Below the pieces are notes generated by a model. It saw nothing but the letters and a program-made list of their open reading frames with translations, had not been told where the DNA came from and did not search any database. A program made the position numbers and the translations under genes. From Rhodobacter sp. (GTDB taxonomy: Bacteria > Pseudomonadota > Alphaproteobacteria > Rhodobacterales > Rhodobacteraceae): a DNA stretch of 56,925 nucleotides. The DNA lies in assembly GCA_030066215.1 (NCBI GenBank), contig JASJCA010000060.1:1-56925 (forward strand), given 5' to 3'. This document shows positions 1 through 8,389 of the stretch, one piece after another. Each line of letters begins with the position of its first letter. The stretch's first letter is position 1.

Positions 1-501
1 CCGATCGACGTGGTCGTGGCCAATGCCGGCATCACCCGCGACGCGCCGTTCCACCGGATGACGCCCGAGCAGTGGAACGAGGTGATCGCCACCAACCTCA
101 CCGGCGTCTTCAACACGGTGCACCCGGTCTGGCCCGGCATGCGCGAGCGCAAGTTCGGGCGCGTCATCGTGATCTCGTCGGTCAACGGACAGAAGGGTCA
201 GTTCGCCCAGGTCAACTATGCCGCCACCAAGGCCGGCGACATCGGCATCGTGCGCAGCCTCGCGCAGGAGGGCGCGCGCAACGGCATCACGGCGAACGCG
301 ATCTGCCCGGGCTACATCGCCACCGAAATGGTGATGGCGGTGCCGGAAAAGGTGCGCGAGCAGATCATTGCGCAGATCCCCGCCGGCCGCCTGGGCGAGC
401 CGGAGGAAATTGCGCGCTGCGTGGTGTTCCTGGCCTCAGAGGAGGCGAGCTTTATCAACGGTTCTACGATCTCGGCAAACGGGGCGCAGTTCTTCGCCTG
501 A
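1..501 (+). CDS. phbB: acetoacetyl-CoA reductase, 3' part (start outside window)
   Basis: Short-chain dehydrogenase that would reduce acetoacetyl-CoA to 3-hydroxybutyryl-CoA with NADPH for polyhydroxybutyrate synthesis. The reading frame is open from base 1, so about 166 of the usual 240 residues are present and the Rossmann glycine motif lies outside. Visible SDR marks are NAG (residues 8-10 of the fragment), ISS with the catalytic Ser near 59-60, and the catalytic Tyr73-x3-Lys77 in YAATKAG. The C-terminal GRLGEPEEIA and FINGSTIS segments are typical of PhbB/FabG proteins. FabG is the alternative; the NAGITRD segment and VNGQKGQFAQ loop favour PhbB. A strong terminator follows 20 bases after the stop. 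Confidence 0.85.
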   Translation, partial: PIDVVVANAGITRDAPFHRMTPEQWNEVIATNLTGVFNTVHPVWPGMRERKFGRVIVISSVNGQKGQFAQVNYAATKAGDIGIVRSLAQEGARNGITANAICPGYIATEMVMAVPEKVREQIIAQIPAGRLGEPEEIARCVVFLASEEASFINGSTISANGAQFFA

Positions 502-520
502 TCGGGCGGACAGTGAAGCG

Positions 521-552
521 AAAAGGCCGGCCCCGCGGGACCGGCCTTTTTT
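521..552 (+). terminator. rho-independent terminator after phbB
   Basis: A 9-bp perfect stem (AAAGGCCGG at 522-530 with CCGGCCTTT at 541-549) around a 10-base loop is followed by T residues. It starts 20 bases after the phbB stop and ends 18 bases before the stop of the minus-strand small gene, so it could serve both directions. Confidence 0.85.
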
Positions 553-569
553 GTGTGTCGTGGCGGGGA

Positions 570-686
570 TCAGTCGCGGTCGCGGCTGAAGATCCAGCGC
601 ACCATCTGCGACAGCGCCTTGCCGCGTTCCTCATGCGCGATCCGGTAGGCGTCGCGGGTCCGGGCGGTGGTGTTGGTCTCGATCAT
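570..686 (-). CDS. short basic protein (38 aa)
   Basis: A small protein of 38 residues, too short for usual gene calling. It begins MIETNTTARTRDAYRIAHEE and ends with an MVRWIFSRDRD tail. The AH-x-ER core followed by a W-aromatic basic tail resembles short, DUF1127-like proteins common in Rhodobacterales, but I cannot name the family with certainty. An AGAGG ribosome-binding site lies 9 bases before the ATG at 686; another in-frame ATG at 695 directly abuts that site and is less likely. It is divergent from the LysR gene. Function unknown; RNA binding is known for some DUF1127 proteins, but extending that here is speculation. Confidence 0.6.
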   Translation of the reverse strand: MIETNTTARTRDAYRIAHEERGKALSQMVRWIFSRDRD

Positions 687-797
687 CGGGGTCATCCTCT
701 TGCATCAGCGTTCCTGAACTGACCCCAATATGGCGCTAAGGATTGCGCGCGACAAACGAGACTTTCCAAGGTTTCGGATAAGATATACTTAAGTGAG

Positions 798-1742
798 ATG
801 AGCGACCGCCTGCCGCCCCTGACCGCGTTGCGCGCTTTCGAGGCCGCGGCCCGGCACATGAGCTTCGCCAAGGCGGCGGGGGAGTTGAACGTGACCCCTG
901 CGGCGCTGTCGTTCCAGATCAAATCGCTCGAAGAGCACCTGGGCCAGCCGCTGTTTCGTCGTCTGAACCGCGCGGTCGAGCTGACCGAGGCGGGCCGGGC
1001 GCTGCTGCCCGGCGCGACCGAGGGATTCGGCGCGCTGGCCCAGGCCTGGCGCGCGGCGCGGCGGGTCGGCGACGTGACCACACTGACGGTGACCGCCGGG
1101 CCGGCCTTCACGGCGAAATGGCTGGCGCCGCGGCTCTTCGGCTTCGCCCAGGCGCATCCCGAGATCGAACTGCGGTTCTCGGCCACCTTGCGGCTTCTCG
1201 ATTTCGAGCGCGACGAGATCGACGTGGCGATCCGGTTCGGCAAGGCGGCGGACGAGGGGCTCTATTCCCGCACGATCATCGACGAGTGGATGACGCCGAT
1301 GATGACGCCGGAACTGGCCGAGACCATCGCGACGCCTCAGGACCTGGCGCGGGCGGTGCTGCTGCACCAGGACGACACCGTCTTTCTCACCCCGCCCGCC
1401 GACTGGGGCGCCTGGTTCCGGGCGGCGGGGCTGGGCGCGGCGCCGAAGGGCGGCCCGCGGTTCAGCCAGGCGGACCATGCGGTCGATGCGGCGCTGGCCG
1501 GCGGCGGCGTGGTTCTGGGGCGGCTGTCGCTGACCTACGGCGCGCTGCACGACGGCGCCTTGGTGGCGCCGTTTCCGCTGGCCCTGACCACGGATGCGCA
1601 GTACCGCTTCGTCTGCCCTAAGGGCGCCGAGGACCGGCCGCAGGTCAGGGCGTTCCTCGACTGGATCCTGGAGCAGACCGCAGAAATGGCCGACTACGAC
1701 CCCGACCGCCCGCTGGTCAACGCCGCCGACGTCGCCCCGTGA
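798..1742 (+). CDS. LysR family transcriptional regulator (GcvA-like)
   Basis: DNA-binding regulator of 314 residues. The N-terminal winged helix-turn-helix (about residues 5-65) carries the pattern LTALRAFEAAARHMSFAKAA and a VTPAALSFQIKSLEE recognition region typical of GcvA-like LysR proteins; residues about 90-300 form the periplasmic-binding-protein-like effector domain. The stop overlaps the GTG start of the EamA exporter by GTGA, so the two are translationally coupled and the regulator probably controls that exporter as well as itself. The effector is unknown. A TATACT hexamer at 784-789, just 9 bases before the ATG, resembles a -10 element and would give a very short leader. Confidence 0.85.
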   Translation: MSDRLPPLTALRAFEAAARHMSFAKAAGELNVTPAALSFQIKSLEEHLGQPLFRRLNRAVELTEAGRALLPGATEGFGALAQAWRAARRVGDVTTLTVTAGPAFTAKWLAPRLFGFAQAHPEIELRFSATLRLLDFERDEIDVAIRFGKAADEGLYSRTIIDEWMTPMMTPELAETIATPQDLARAVLLHQDDTVFLTPPADWGAWFRAAGLGAAPKGGPRFSQADHAVDAALAGGGVVLGRLSLTYGALHDGALVAPFPLALTTDAQYRFVCPKGAEDRPQVRAFLDWILEQTAEMADYDPDRPLVNAADVAP

Positions 1743-2599
1743 CCCGCCGCGGCGCGACGCTCATCGGCTTCACGGCCATCCTGCTCTGGTCGCTTCTGGC
1801 GCTTTTTACCGTCGGCTCAGCCCCGGTGCCGCCGTTCCAGCTGAACGCGATCTGTTTTGCCATCGGCGGCGCGATCGGTTTGGTCTGGACCCTGGCGGGC
1901 GGCGGTCTGGCATCCCTGACGCGAATCAGCTGGAAGGTCTTCGCCTTCGGCACCGCGGGGCTTTTCGGCTATCACTTCTTCTATTTCTCGGCGCTGCGCA
2001 TGGCGCCGGCCGCCGAAGCTGGCCTGATCGCCTATCTCTGGCCGCTTCTGATCGTGCTGTTTTCGGGCCTTCTGCCCGACGAGCGGTTGCGCCGCGGGCA
2101 TGTGGCCGGCGCACTCATCGGCTTTGCCGGCGCGGCGCTGATCGTCTTGGGCAGCGCGCGCGGAGTGGCGCCCGAGGCGCTGCCGGGCCTGGGTCTGGCG
2201 TTTCTCTGCGCCCTGACCTGGAGCGGCTATTCGGTGCTGTCGCGCCGCCTGGGCGCGGTGCCGACCGCCTCGGTCGCGGTGTTTTGCCTTTTGTCGGCCG
2301 TTCTGTCGCTGGCGGCGCACCTGGCGCTGGAAGACCCGGCCTGGCCGGTGGGCACGCTTGGCTGGGCGGCCACCCTGGCCCTTGGCCTCGGGCCGGTGGG
2401 GCTAGCCTTCTACGTCTGGGATATCGGGGTCAAAAAGGGCGACATTCAGCTGCTCGGCACGGCGTCTTACGCGGCGCCGCTCTTGTCCACGCTGGTGCTG
2501 ATTCTCGCGGGCGTAGCCGAGCCCGGCTGGACCCTGCTGGCCGCCGTGGGTCTGATCACCGGCGGTGCGGTGCTGGCGGCGCGGGCCAGCGCCGCCTAA
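1739..2599 (+). CDS. EamA/DMT family transporter
   Basis: Inner-membrane drug/metabolite transporter superfamily protein of 286 residues with about ten predicted hydrophobic segments arranged as two EamA repeats (roughly residues 5-140 and 145-280). The proteins usually export amino acids, metabolites or drugs; substrate not evident. GTG start overlaps the LysR stop. Convergent with the YdcH gene, whose stop lies 10 bases away. Confidence 0.85.
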   Translation: MTRRGATLIGFTAILLWSLLALFTVGSAPVPPFQLNAICFAIGGAIGLVWTLAGGGLASLTRISWKVFAFGTAGLFGYHFFYFSALRMAPAAEAGLIAYLWPLLIVLFSGLLPDERLRRGHVAGALIGFAGAALIVLGSARGVAPEALPGLGLAFLCALTWSGYSVLSRRLGAVPTASVAVFCLLSAVLSLAAHLALEDPAWPVGTLGWAATLALGLGPVGLAFYVWDIGVKKGDIQLLGTASYAAPLLSTLVLILAGVAEPGWTLLAAVGLITGGAVLAARASAA

Positions 2600-2609
2600 G
2601 GCTCACGGA

Positions 2610-2777
2610 TCAGTGTCCCGACAGCCGGTGGATTTCTTCTTTCAGGCGAAGCTTTTGCTTCTTGAGTTCGGTGATTTGGAGATCGTCGTAACCGGGGGAC
2701 CGTTGCGCGTCCTCGACCATGGCCGACAGGGATTCATGCTTCTTCTTCAGTTCATCCAAATGTGAACTCAAGGTCAT
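2610..2777 (-). CDS. YdcH family (DUF465) small helical protein
   Basis: A 55-residue, highly charged, helical protein. The pattern HLDELKKKHESLSAMVEDAQ then ITELKKQKLRLKEEI is typical of the YdcH/DUF465 family, which forms a short coiled-coil hairpin and has no settled function. The start at 2777 is set by a GGAGG site 7 bases upstream; the open frame extends 20 codons further but without a good site. Confidence 0.85.
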   Translation of the reverse strand: MTLSSHLDELKKKHESLSAMVEDAQRSPGYDDLQITELKKQKLRLKEEIHRLSGH

Positions 2778-2869
2778 GGGCGTCCTCCTATCGTGGATGT
2801 CTGGGGTAAGTGCAGCACAAAATCGGCGATTTGTCACCCAGCTGTCACGCGGGTAATCGATTCAACTGT

Positions 2870-3637
2870 TCATAAATCTGTGGATGACTGGCGATCTACC
2901 TTTAATTGTGCGCCGTCGCGCAGAATCGCTTGCGCCTCGGGCGCATAGTCGTCCCCGTCGCGCAGGTGCCGGTCTCCGCGATGCAGGATCACCGGCGCTA
3001 ACAGCCGGAACCCGCCGCCACCGCCCTTGCGCCCGCGCAGGATCACCAGTTCGGCGGCACGGTCGGCGCGCGGGGCCAGCGGCAGGACCTGCAGGCTGCC
3101 GATCCGGCTGTCGCAGGCGGCCAGCAGGTCGGGCAGCCGGTCGGCGCGCTGGATCACGGTCAGATGGCCCTTCGGCGCAAGGCGGCGCAAGGCGGCATCG
3201 ATCCAGACGGCCAGCGGCGTCGCCTCGCCCACGGCCGCCTCGCGCCCCGGTTCGGTAGCCGCGGTACCGCCGCGCAGCAGATAGGGCGGATTGGCGATGA
3301 CGTGGTCGAATTGCCGGTCGCGCAGGTCCTTCGGCATCCGGGCCAGATCGCCGGTGACGATGTCGATCGCGGCACCGGTTTCGGCGGCGTTGCGGCGCGC
3401 CAGCGCGGCGTAGTCCGGCTGCCGCTCGAGCCCGGTCAGCGCCAGCCCAGGTACGCGGGCCTGCAGGCACAACAGCGCGGTGCCGACGCCGCAGCCGAGC
3501 TCCAGCACCGACTGGCCCGGCACCGCCGGTACCGCGGCGGCCAGAAACACCGGGTCGACCCCGGCGCGATAGCCCCTGCGCGGTTGCCAGATCCGCAGCT
3601 TGCCGCCCAGGAAGGCGTCGCAGGTCAGGTCGTCCAC
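2870..3637 (-). CDS. TrmN6-like N6-adenine methyltransferase
   Basis: SAM-dependent methyltransferase of 255 residues related to the tRNA1(Val) adenine-37 N6 methyltransferase TrmN6/YfiC. Motif I is LELGCGVGTALL (residues about 45-56) and the N6-adenine catalytic motif NPPY is at 116-119. The start is GTG at 3637 and directly abuts the TAG of the DUF2007 gene, so the two form a unit. The target (tRNA or a protein amine) cannot be told from sequence. Confidence 0.8.
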   Translation of the reverse strand: MDDLTCDAFLGGKLRIWQPRRGYRAGVDPVFLAAAVPAVPGQSVLELGCGVGTALLCLQARVPGLALTGLERQPDYAALARRNAAETGAAIDIVTGDLARMPKDLRDRQFDHVIANPPYLLRGGTAATEPGREAAVGEATPLAVWIDAALRRLAPKGHLTVIQRADRLPDLLAACDSRIGSLQVLPLAPRADRAAELVILRGRKGGGGGFRLLAPVILHRGDRHLRDGDDYAPEAQAILRDGAQLKVDRQSSTDL

Positions 3638-3853
3638 CTAGCCCCCAAGGTCGATGTCGTTGTCGCGCAGGATGGCGGATGCACGGAAATGGTCGCGGTC
3701 GGCGACCATCAGCCGGCGCGGCAGGACCCCGATCGAGCCCTCCAGCACGCTCATGTGGACGTCCATTTGAAAGCAGTCTATATCCTCGCCCTCGAGCAGG
3801 GCCTCGGCATAGGCGATCACGGTCGGATCGTTGGTGCGCAGCAGCTCTCTCAT
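3638..3853 (-). CDS. DUF2007 (putative signal-transducing) protein
   Basis: A 71-residue protein beginning MRELLRTNDPTVIAYAEALL, with the DMHMSVLEGS-x-GVLPRRLMV core pattern of the DUF2007 family, a single ferredoxin-like domain of unknown role. I start it at 3853 because family members begin with M(K/R)ELLRTNDP; an ATG two codons earlier (3859) is possible. No strong ribosome-binding site is visible. It is divergent from the polyprenyl synthase gene 56 bases away and lies directly before the methyltransferase gene. Confidence 0.75.
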   Translation of the reverse strand: MRELLRTNDPTVIAYAEALLEGEDIDCFQMDVHMSVLEGSIGVLPRRLMVADRDHFRASAILRDNDIDLGG

Positions 3854-3909
3854 ATCCATGGATGTAGGATGCGCGGCCTTGGTTTGTCGAGTGGGCTGAC
3901 GGGACGGTG

Positions 3910-4911
3910 ATGGGACTGGACGAGGCACGAACCAAACCGCACGAGCGGCTGGCCGAGGCGCTGGCCGCGGACATGGACGCGGTCAATGCGCTGATCCGGG
4001 ACCGCATGGCGTCAGAGCACGCGCCGCGGATCCCGCAAGTGACGGCGCATTTGGTCGAGGCGGGCGGCAAGCGGCTGCGGCCGATGCTGACCCTTGCGAC
4101 GGCGCGGATGTGCGGCTATGGCGGCCCGTTCCATGTGCATCTGGCGGCGACGGTCGAATTCATCCACACCGCGACACTGCTGCACGACGACGTGGTCGAC
4201 GAAAGCGGTCAGCGGCGCGGCCGGCCGACGGCGAACCTGCTATGGGACAACAAATCCAGCGTCTTGGTCGGCGACTATCTGTTCGCGCGGTCGTTCCAGT
4301 TGATGGTCGAGACCGGGTCCTTGCGCGTGCTCGACATCTTGTCGAACGCGGCGGCGACGATTGCCGAGGGCGAGGTTCTGCAGTTGACCGCGGCGCAGGA
4401 TCTGGCGACGGACGAAGAGATCTACCTCAAGGTGGTCCGCGGCAAGACGGCGGCGTTGTTTTCCGCCGCGACCGAGGTCGGCGGGGTGATCGCCGGGGCG
4501 CCCGAGGACCAGGTGAAGGCGCTCTTCGACTATGGCGACGCTTTGGGGATCGCCTTTCAGATCGTCGACGACCTGCTCGACTATGGCGGCGACGCGGCGG
4601 CGACGGGCAAGAACGTCGGCGACGATTTCCGCGAGCGCAAGCTGACGCTGCCGGTGATTAAGGCGGTGGCGCGGGCCGATGCAGAGGAACGCGCGTTCTG
4701 GTCGCGGGTGATCGAGAAGGGCGACCAGCGCGACGGCGATCTGGACCGCGCTCTGGAGCTTCTGGCCCGCCACGGGGCGATGGCGGCGACCCGCGCCGAC
4801 GCGCTGGCCTGGGCCGAGCGGGCGAAGGCGGCGATCTTGACGCTGCCCGCGGGAGATTTCCGCGACATGCTCTATGACCTGGCGGACTACGTGGTGGCGC
4901 GGATCAGCTGA
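3910..4911 (+). CDS. ispB: polyprenyl diphosphate synthase (octaprenyl/decaprenyl)
   Basis: All-trans polyprenyl diphosphate synthase of 333 residues that would build the ubiquinone side chain from farnesyl diphosphate and isopentenyl diphosphate. Both aspartate-rich motifs are present: DDVVD at residues 93-97 and DDLLD at 220-224. GGKRLRP at 52-58 binds the diphosphate. Chain length (decaprenyl for Q10 in this clade) is inferred from taxonomy. The ATG at 3910 follows a GGGACGG site; a GTG at 3907 is an alternative. Functionally linked genes in the window are ispE (isoprenoid precursors) and ubiA (which attaches the chain to the ring). Confidence 0.9.
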   Translation: MGLDEARTKPHERLAEALAADMDAVNALIRDRMASEHAPRIPQVTAHLVEAGGKRLRPMLTLATARMCGYGGPFHVHLAATVEFIHTATLLHDDVVDESGQRRGRPTANLLWDNKSSVLVGDYLFARSFQLMVETGSLRVLDILSNAAATIAEGEVLQLTAAQDLATDEEIYLKVVRGKTAALFSAATEVGGVIAGAPEDQVKALFDYGDALGIAFQIVDDLLDYGGDAAATGKNVGDDFRERKLTLPVIKAVARADAEERAFWSRVIEKGDQRDGDLDRALELLARHGAMAATRADALAWAERAKAAILTLPAGDFRDMLYDLADYVVARIS

Positions 4912-4993
4912 TTTCGAATCGCTTCGCGATCCGATCGATGCGAGGGGGCTTCACCCCCTCGCGCTCCCCCAGGATATTTTCGGCCAGATGAAG
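4912..4993 (+). repeat. dispersed double-hairpin repeat, family 2, copy 1
   Basis: Starts right after the ispB stop. First hairpin TCGAATCGC/GCGATCCGA (4914-4934, one mismatch); second hairpin GCGAGGGGG/CCCCCTCGC with a 5-base loop; then CCCCC and the tail TATTTTCGGCCAGATGAAG. The same order and tail occur at 8291-8373, and a diverged form at 29251-29376. It lies between convergent genes and probably acts as a transcription terminator region, though the element is more complex than a plain terminator. Confidence 0.7.
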
Positions 4994-5023
4994 CCAGGGG
5001 AGGCTTAATCGACGGCCTTTTTT

Positions 5024-5908
5024 CTATGGCTCCGGTTGCCGGGCGGCGTCCACTTTTTGCCAGTCGGAGGCGGCAGCGATCCACCAATCGGGGTGTAGCG
5101 TGCTGAGCACGGTGGCGGCGGCCTCGGCCTCGGTCCGGGTAGCGTAGAGTCCGAAGCAGGTGGCGCCCGAGCCGGACATGCGGGCCAAAAGACAGCCTTC
5201 GGTGCGATCCAGGCGCGCGAGCGCGACGCCGATCGCGGGGGCGATCTGGCGCGCCGGATGCTCCAGATCGTTGGTCTGATGGGGGAGCCAGGCGGCGAGG
5301 TCCTCGGTCGTCGGCCAGTTCGGCAAATCGGTGGGCATCGGGCGGTTCTGCGCGCTGGCCAGCTTAGTGAAGACCTCAGCCGTCGACACCGCGACGCCGG
5401 GATTGACCAGGGTGAAGTGCAGCGGCGGCAGATCGGGGACGTCGGCGAGGCGCTCGCCGATGCCGGTCATCCGGCAGGGCCGGGCGCGCAGGCAGACCGG
5501 GACATCGGCGCCAAGAGCGGCGGTGGCGGCGGGGTCGAGCAGATCGCGGCCGAAGCACGCGGCCAGGGCGCGCAAGGTCGCGGCAGCGTCCGACGAGCCA
5601 CCGCCGAGGCCAGCCGCCGCCGGTAGGTGCTTGTCGAGCGTGATCGCGGCCGGCGGGGTGCCGAGCCAGTCCGCCGCCCTGAGCACTAGGTTCGAGGCAT
5701 CGGCCGGCACGCCTGCGGCGCGGGGGCCGGTGACAGTCAACGAGGTGTCAGATGCGGGCCGGACCAGGACCCGGTCGCCCACATCGGCGAAGACGACCAG
5801 GCTGTCGAGCAGGTGATAGCCATCATCCCGCCGGCCTGTGACGTGCAGCGTGAGGTTGATCTTGGCCGGGGCGAAGGCGGCGACCGCGTCGCGCGTCTGT
5901 CCCGCCAC
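5024..5908 (-). CDS. ispE: 4-(cytidine 5'-diphospho)-2-C-methyl-D-erythritol kinase
   Basis: GHMP-family kinase of the MEP pathway that phosphorylates CDP-methylerythritol, supplying isoprenoid precursors. It is 294 residues long. [20 protein letters not shown] (residues 11-30) is the substrate-binding N-terminus and [15 protein letters not shown] (96-110) the ATP-binding glycine loop. Start is GTG at 5908, 9 bases after the stop of the TPR gene on the same strand, so both are probably cotranscribed. Confidence 0.92.
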   Translation of the reverse strand: MAGQTRDAVAAFAPAKINLTLHVTGRRDDGYHLLDSLVVFADVGDRVLVRPASDTSLTVTGPRAAGVPADASNLVLRAADWLGTPPAAITLDKHLPAAAGLGGGSSDAAATLRALAACFGRDLLDPAATAALGADVPVCLRARPCRMTGIGERLADVPDLPPLHFTLVNPGVAVSTAEVFTKLASAQNRPMPTDLPNWPTTEDLAAWLPHQTNDLEHPARQIAPAIGVALARLDRTEGCLLARMSGSGATCFGLYATRTEAEAAATVLSTLHPDWWIAAASDWQKVDAARQPEP

Positions 5909-5917
5909 GGCGCGCGG

Positions 5918-7621
5918 TCAGCCGTCCGTCGCCGTGACTTCGATCGGCGGCGCGCCCTCCTCTTCCAGCACCACGTCGAGCCCGACCTCGAGCTTGCGGC
6001 GGATGCGTTTGGCATCCTCTTCCTCGGGATCGAAACTGAGCGCACGCTTCCACTGGAATTCGGCCTCGATCTTGCGGCCCACGGCCCAATAGGCGTCGCC
6101 CAGGTGGTCGTTGACGATGGGATCGACCGGCATCAGCTCGGCCGCGCGTTCGAGGTTCACCACCGCCTCGCCGTACTCGCCCATCCGGTACTGCACCCAG
6201 CCAAGACTGTCGACGATGTAGCCGCTGTTGGGCTGGCCCGCGACCGCCTCTTCGATCAGAGCCAGCGCCTCCTCCATGTTGATGCCCATCTCGACGAAGG
6301 AGTAGCCGAGGTAGTTTAGCACCTGCGGTTGGCCGGGGTTCAGCTCCAGCGATGTGCGGAAATCGGCCTCGGCCAACTCCCACCGGCCTTCGCGTTCGTG
6401 GGTAATGCCGCGGGCGAAGAACACCAGCCATTGCGGCCCCTGCGGGTCGTCGTAAAGCGCGATGGCGGCGTCGTAGGCTTTGGACGCCTCGTCGTAGCGT
6501 TCGAGCCCGCGCAGAGTGTCGCCAAGCGTGATGTGCACCGCCGGGTTGTCGGGCCGGGCGCGGGCGAGCTGTTCCAGTACCTCGATCGCGGCCTCGGTCC
6601 GGTCGGATTTGCGCAACGCCTCGGCGCGGCCGAGCTCGGCGGCATCGAAGGACGGGTGGTCGCGCGGGATGCGGTTATAGGCCTCGGTCGCCAGCTCGTA
6701 GCGTTCGAGCTTTTCCAAGAGCGCGGCGCTGAGCAGGATCGCGTCCACGTGGTCGGGGCGCAGGAACTCGGCAACGCGGCTGTAGAGTAGGGTGTAGCTG
6801 TCTGCGGCCTCGCCGTTGAGCGCACCGGCCACCACCAGGAACACCTCGGCCGCGCCGTCCTTGGCGTTGCGGATCGAGGTGAAGGGCAGCACCTTTCCGG
6901 CCTCGAGATCGGCGCGCAGGCCGTCGAGCGCGGGGTCCAGATCGGCGCCGAAACTGGTCGCGATCAGCTCCAGCGCGGCGTCGTTGCGTTCCAGCTGGCT
7001 GAGCACCTGGGCGAAGGCGATCACGCCGCGGCGGGTGAGCTGCAGCGCGCCGCCCGAGCGGCCCGAGAGGATCTCGTCGGCGGCCTCGAAATCGCCGACC
7101 ATCGCCAGCGCCAGCGCCTTGTGGTAGAGCCCAAAGACTTCAACCCCGCTGGTGGCGATGACCTCGTCGAAGGTCTCGACCGCTTCGGACATCCGGCCCA
7201 TGCCGAGCTGCGCCCAAGCCGTCAGCAGCCCATCGACAAGCGGACCGACGGTCTGGCCCGCCTCGAGATCGTCGAGTGCCTGGTCGAAATTCTCGCGTTT
7301 GATCTGGTCGGCCAGCAGCACCATGTTGGCGGACTGGCTGGTGGCGCCGGCCGCGATCAGGCGGCGCGACACGGCGGCCGCGCGGTCGACCTGGCCGAGG
7401 CCGGTATAGGCCATCACCGCGCTTTCCATCAGGCGGGTGTTGCCGGGATCGCGCACCAGGGCGCGGGCGTAATAGTCCGCGGCAGCGCGGAAATCGCTGA
7501 ACAGGCTGGCGTGGCGGGCGGCGAGGTAGGCGCCGGAGTCGCCCTGCGCGGCACCCGGAAGGGCGGTCATCAGGCCAAGCGCGGCCACGGCGATCAGTCG
7601 GAAGGGAAAGCGGAACTGCAC
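5918..7621 (-). CDS. tetratricopeptide repeat protein, exported
   Basis: A 567-residue protein with an N-terminal signal peptide (hydrophobic stretch then a PGAAQG cleavage region near residue 25) followed by many TPR units. Examples are the YYARALVRDPGNTRLMES unit near 45-65 and ADFRTSLELNPGQPQVLNYL, GYIVDSLGWVQYRMGEY and VNLERAAELMPVDPIVNDHL units in the C-terminal third. TPR arrays serve as protein-binding scaffolds; partners are unknown. GTG start at 7621 with an AAGG site about 10 bases upstream. It precedes ispE with a 9-base gap; this gene pair appears conserved in Rhodobacterales from memory. Confidence 0.8.
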   Translation of the reverse strand: MQFRFPFRLIAVAALGLMTALPGAAQGDSGAYLAARHASLFSDFRAAADYYARALVRDPGNTRLMESAVMAYTGLGQVDRAAAVSRRLIAAGATSQSANMVLLADQIKRENFDQALDDLEAGQTVGPLVDGLLTAWAQLGMGRMSEAVETFDEVIATSGVEVFGLYHKALALAMVGDFEAADEILSGRSGGALQLTRRGVIAFAQVLSQLERNDAALELIATSFGADLDPALDGLRADLEAGKVLPFTSIRNAKDGAAEVFLVVAGALNGEAADSYTLLYSRVAEFLRPDHVDAILLSAALLEKLERYELATEAYNRIPRDHPSFDAAELGRAEALRKSDRTEAAIEVLEQLARARPDNPAVHITLGDTLRGLERYDEASKAYDAAIALYDDPQGPQWLVFFARGITHEREGRWELAEADFRTSLELNPGQPQVLNYLGYSFVEMGINMEEALALIEEAVAGQPNSGYIVDSLGWVQYRMGEYGEAVVNLERAAELMPVDPIVNDHLGDAYWAVGRKIEAEFQWKRALSFDPEEEDAKRIRRKLEVGLDVVLEEEGAPPIEVTATDG

Positions 7622-7789
7622 GTCTGGTTGCCTTGTCTGTCTCGATGATGCGAAACCTAGCCCGGCATCGGTTACGAAGCAATGAGCGCGGCCGCCGCAT
7701 CGGCGCGACCCCGCGGGATTGTGACATCGCGGTGGACCGGCGGCGCGGCGGTGCTATCGTGTCGTGTCGGAAGAGACGGGAGATGTGGC

Positions 7790-8281
7790 ATGTGGCGGTT
7801 GATTGCGGTGTTTCTTCTGGGCGGCGTTCTGGGCACCGGATTCGGGGTGGCGGCCGGGTTTTTCGTCTACCCCTTCGTGTTCCCGCCGCCCGAGGCGATG
7901 GATACGCTGACGGCGGAGGAAAGCGAGCGGCGGGTCGCGACCGGCACCTTCATCCACGCCAACCCTTCGGACCCGATCCACTACGGCTCGGGCCAGGTCG
8001 AGGTGTTCGAGGACGTGGTATTTCTGGGCGAGGATTTCGAGGTCGGGCCGGGGCCGGCGTACCACGTCTATCTGGTGCCGAAGGCCGAGATCCGCGACTC
8101 GGCATCCGTCAAAGACACCATGTTCGTCGACCTCGGCAAACTGCGGGCCTTCAAAGGCAGCCAGAAATACCCGATCCCGGCCGGCGTGAACCTGGCCGAT
8201 TATCCCAGCGTGGTGATCTGGTGCCGGCAGTTCGGAGTGCTGATCTCACCCGCCGATTTGAGCTTCGAGGCGTCGAGCTGA
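7790..8281 (+). CDS. DM13 domain protein, membrane-anchored or exported
   Basis: A 163-residue protein. Residues 1-28 form a hydrophobic anchor or signal (MWRLIAVFLLGGVLGTGFG). Residues about 50-160 match the DM13 domain pattern: GTFIHANPSDPIHYGSGQVE, then a FEVGPGPAYHVYLVP core and a final VVIWCRQFGVLIS strand with the conserved Cys. DM13 domains are thought to be redox-linked or electron-transfer extracellular modules; the role here is unknown. Start at 7790 is chosen for the GGGAG site 8 bases upstream and because the hydrophobic segment then sits at the N-terminus. Confidence 0.8.
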   Translation: MWRLIAVFLLGGVLGTGFGVAAGFFVYPFVFPPPEAMDTLTAEESERRVATGTFIHANPSDPIHYGSGQVEVFEDVVFLGEDFEVGPGPAYHVYLVPKAEIRDSASVKDTMFVDLGKLRAFKGSQKYPIPAGVNLADYPSVVIWCRQFGVLISPADLSFEASS

Positions 8282-8290
8282 CCGGAGCGG

Positions 8291-8373
8291 TTTCGGATCG
8301 CTGCGCGATCCGACCGATGCGCGGGGGTGAAACCCCGTCGCGCTCCCCCAAAGGTATTTTCGGCCAGATGAAG
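8291..8373 (+). repeat. dispersed double-hairpin repeat, family 2, copy 2
   Basis: Begins 10 bases after the DM13 stop. Perfect 9-bp first hairpin TCGGATCGC/GCGATCCGA with loop TGC (8293-8313), an imperfect G-run/C-run hairpin, CCCCC, then TATTTTCGGCCAGATGAAG identical to copy 1. In the first hairpin the mismatch of copy 1 is a proper pair here. It lies between the convergent DM13 and ETF-QO genes. Confidence 0.7.
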
Positions 8374-8389
8374 CGGAGCCGGGTTTGGG

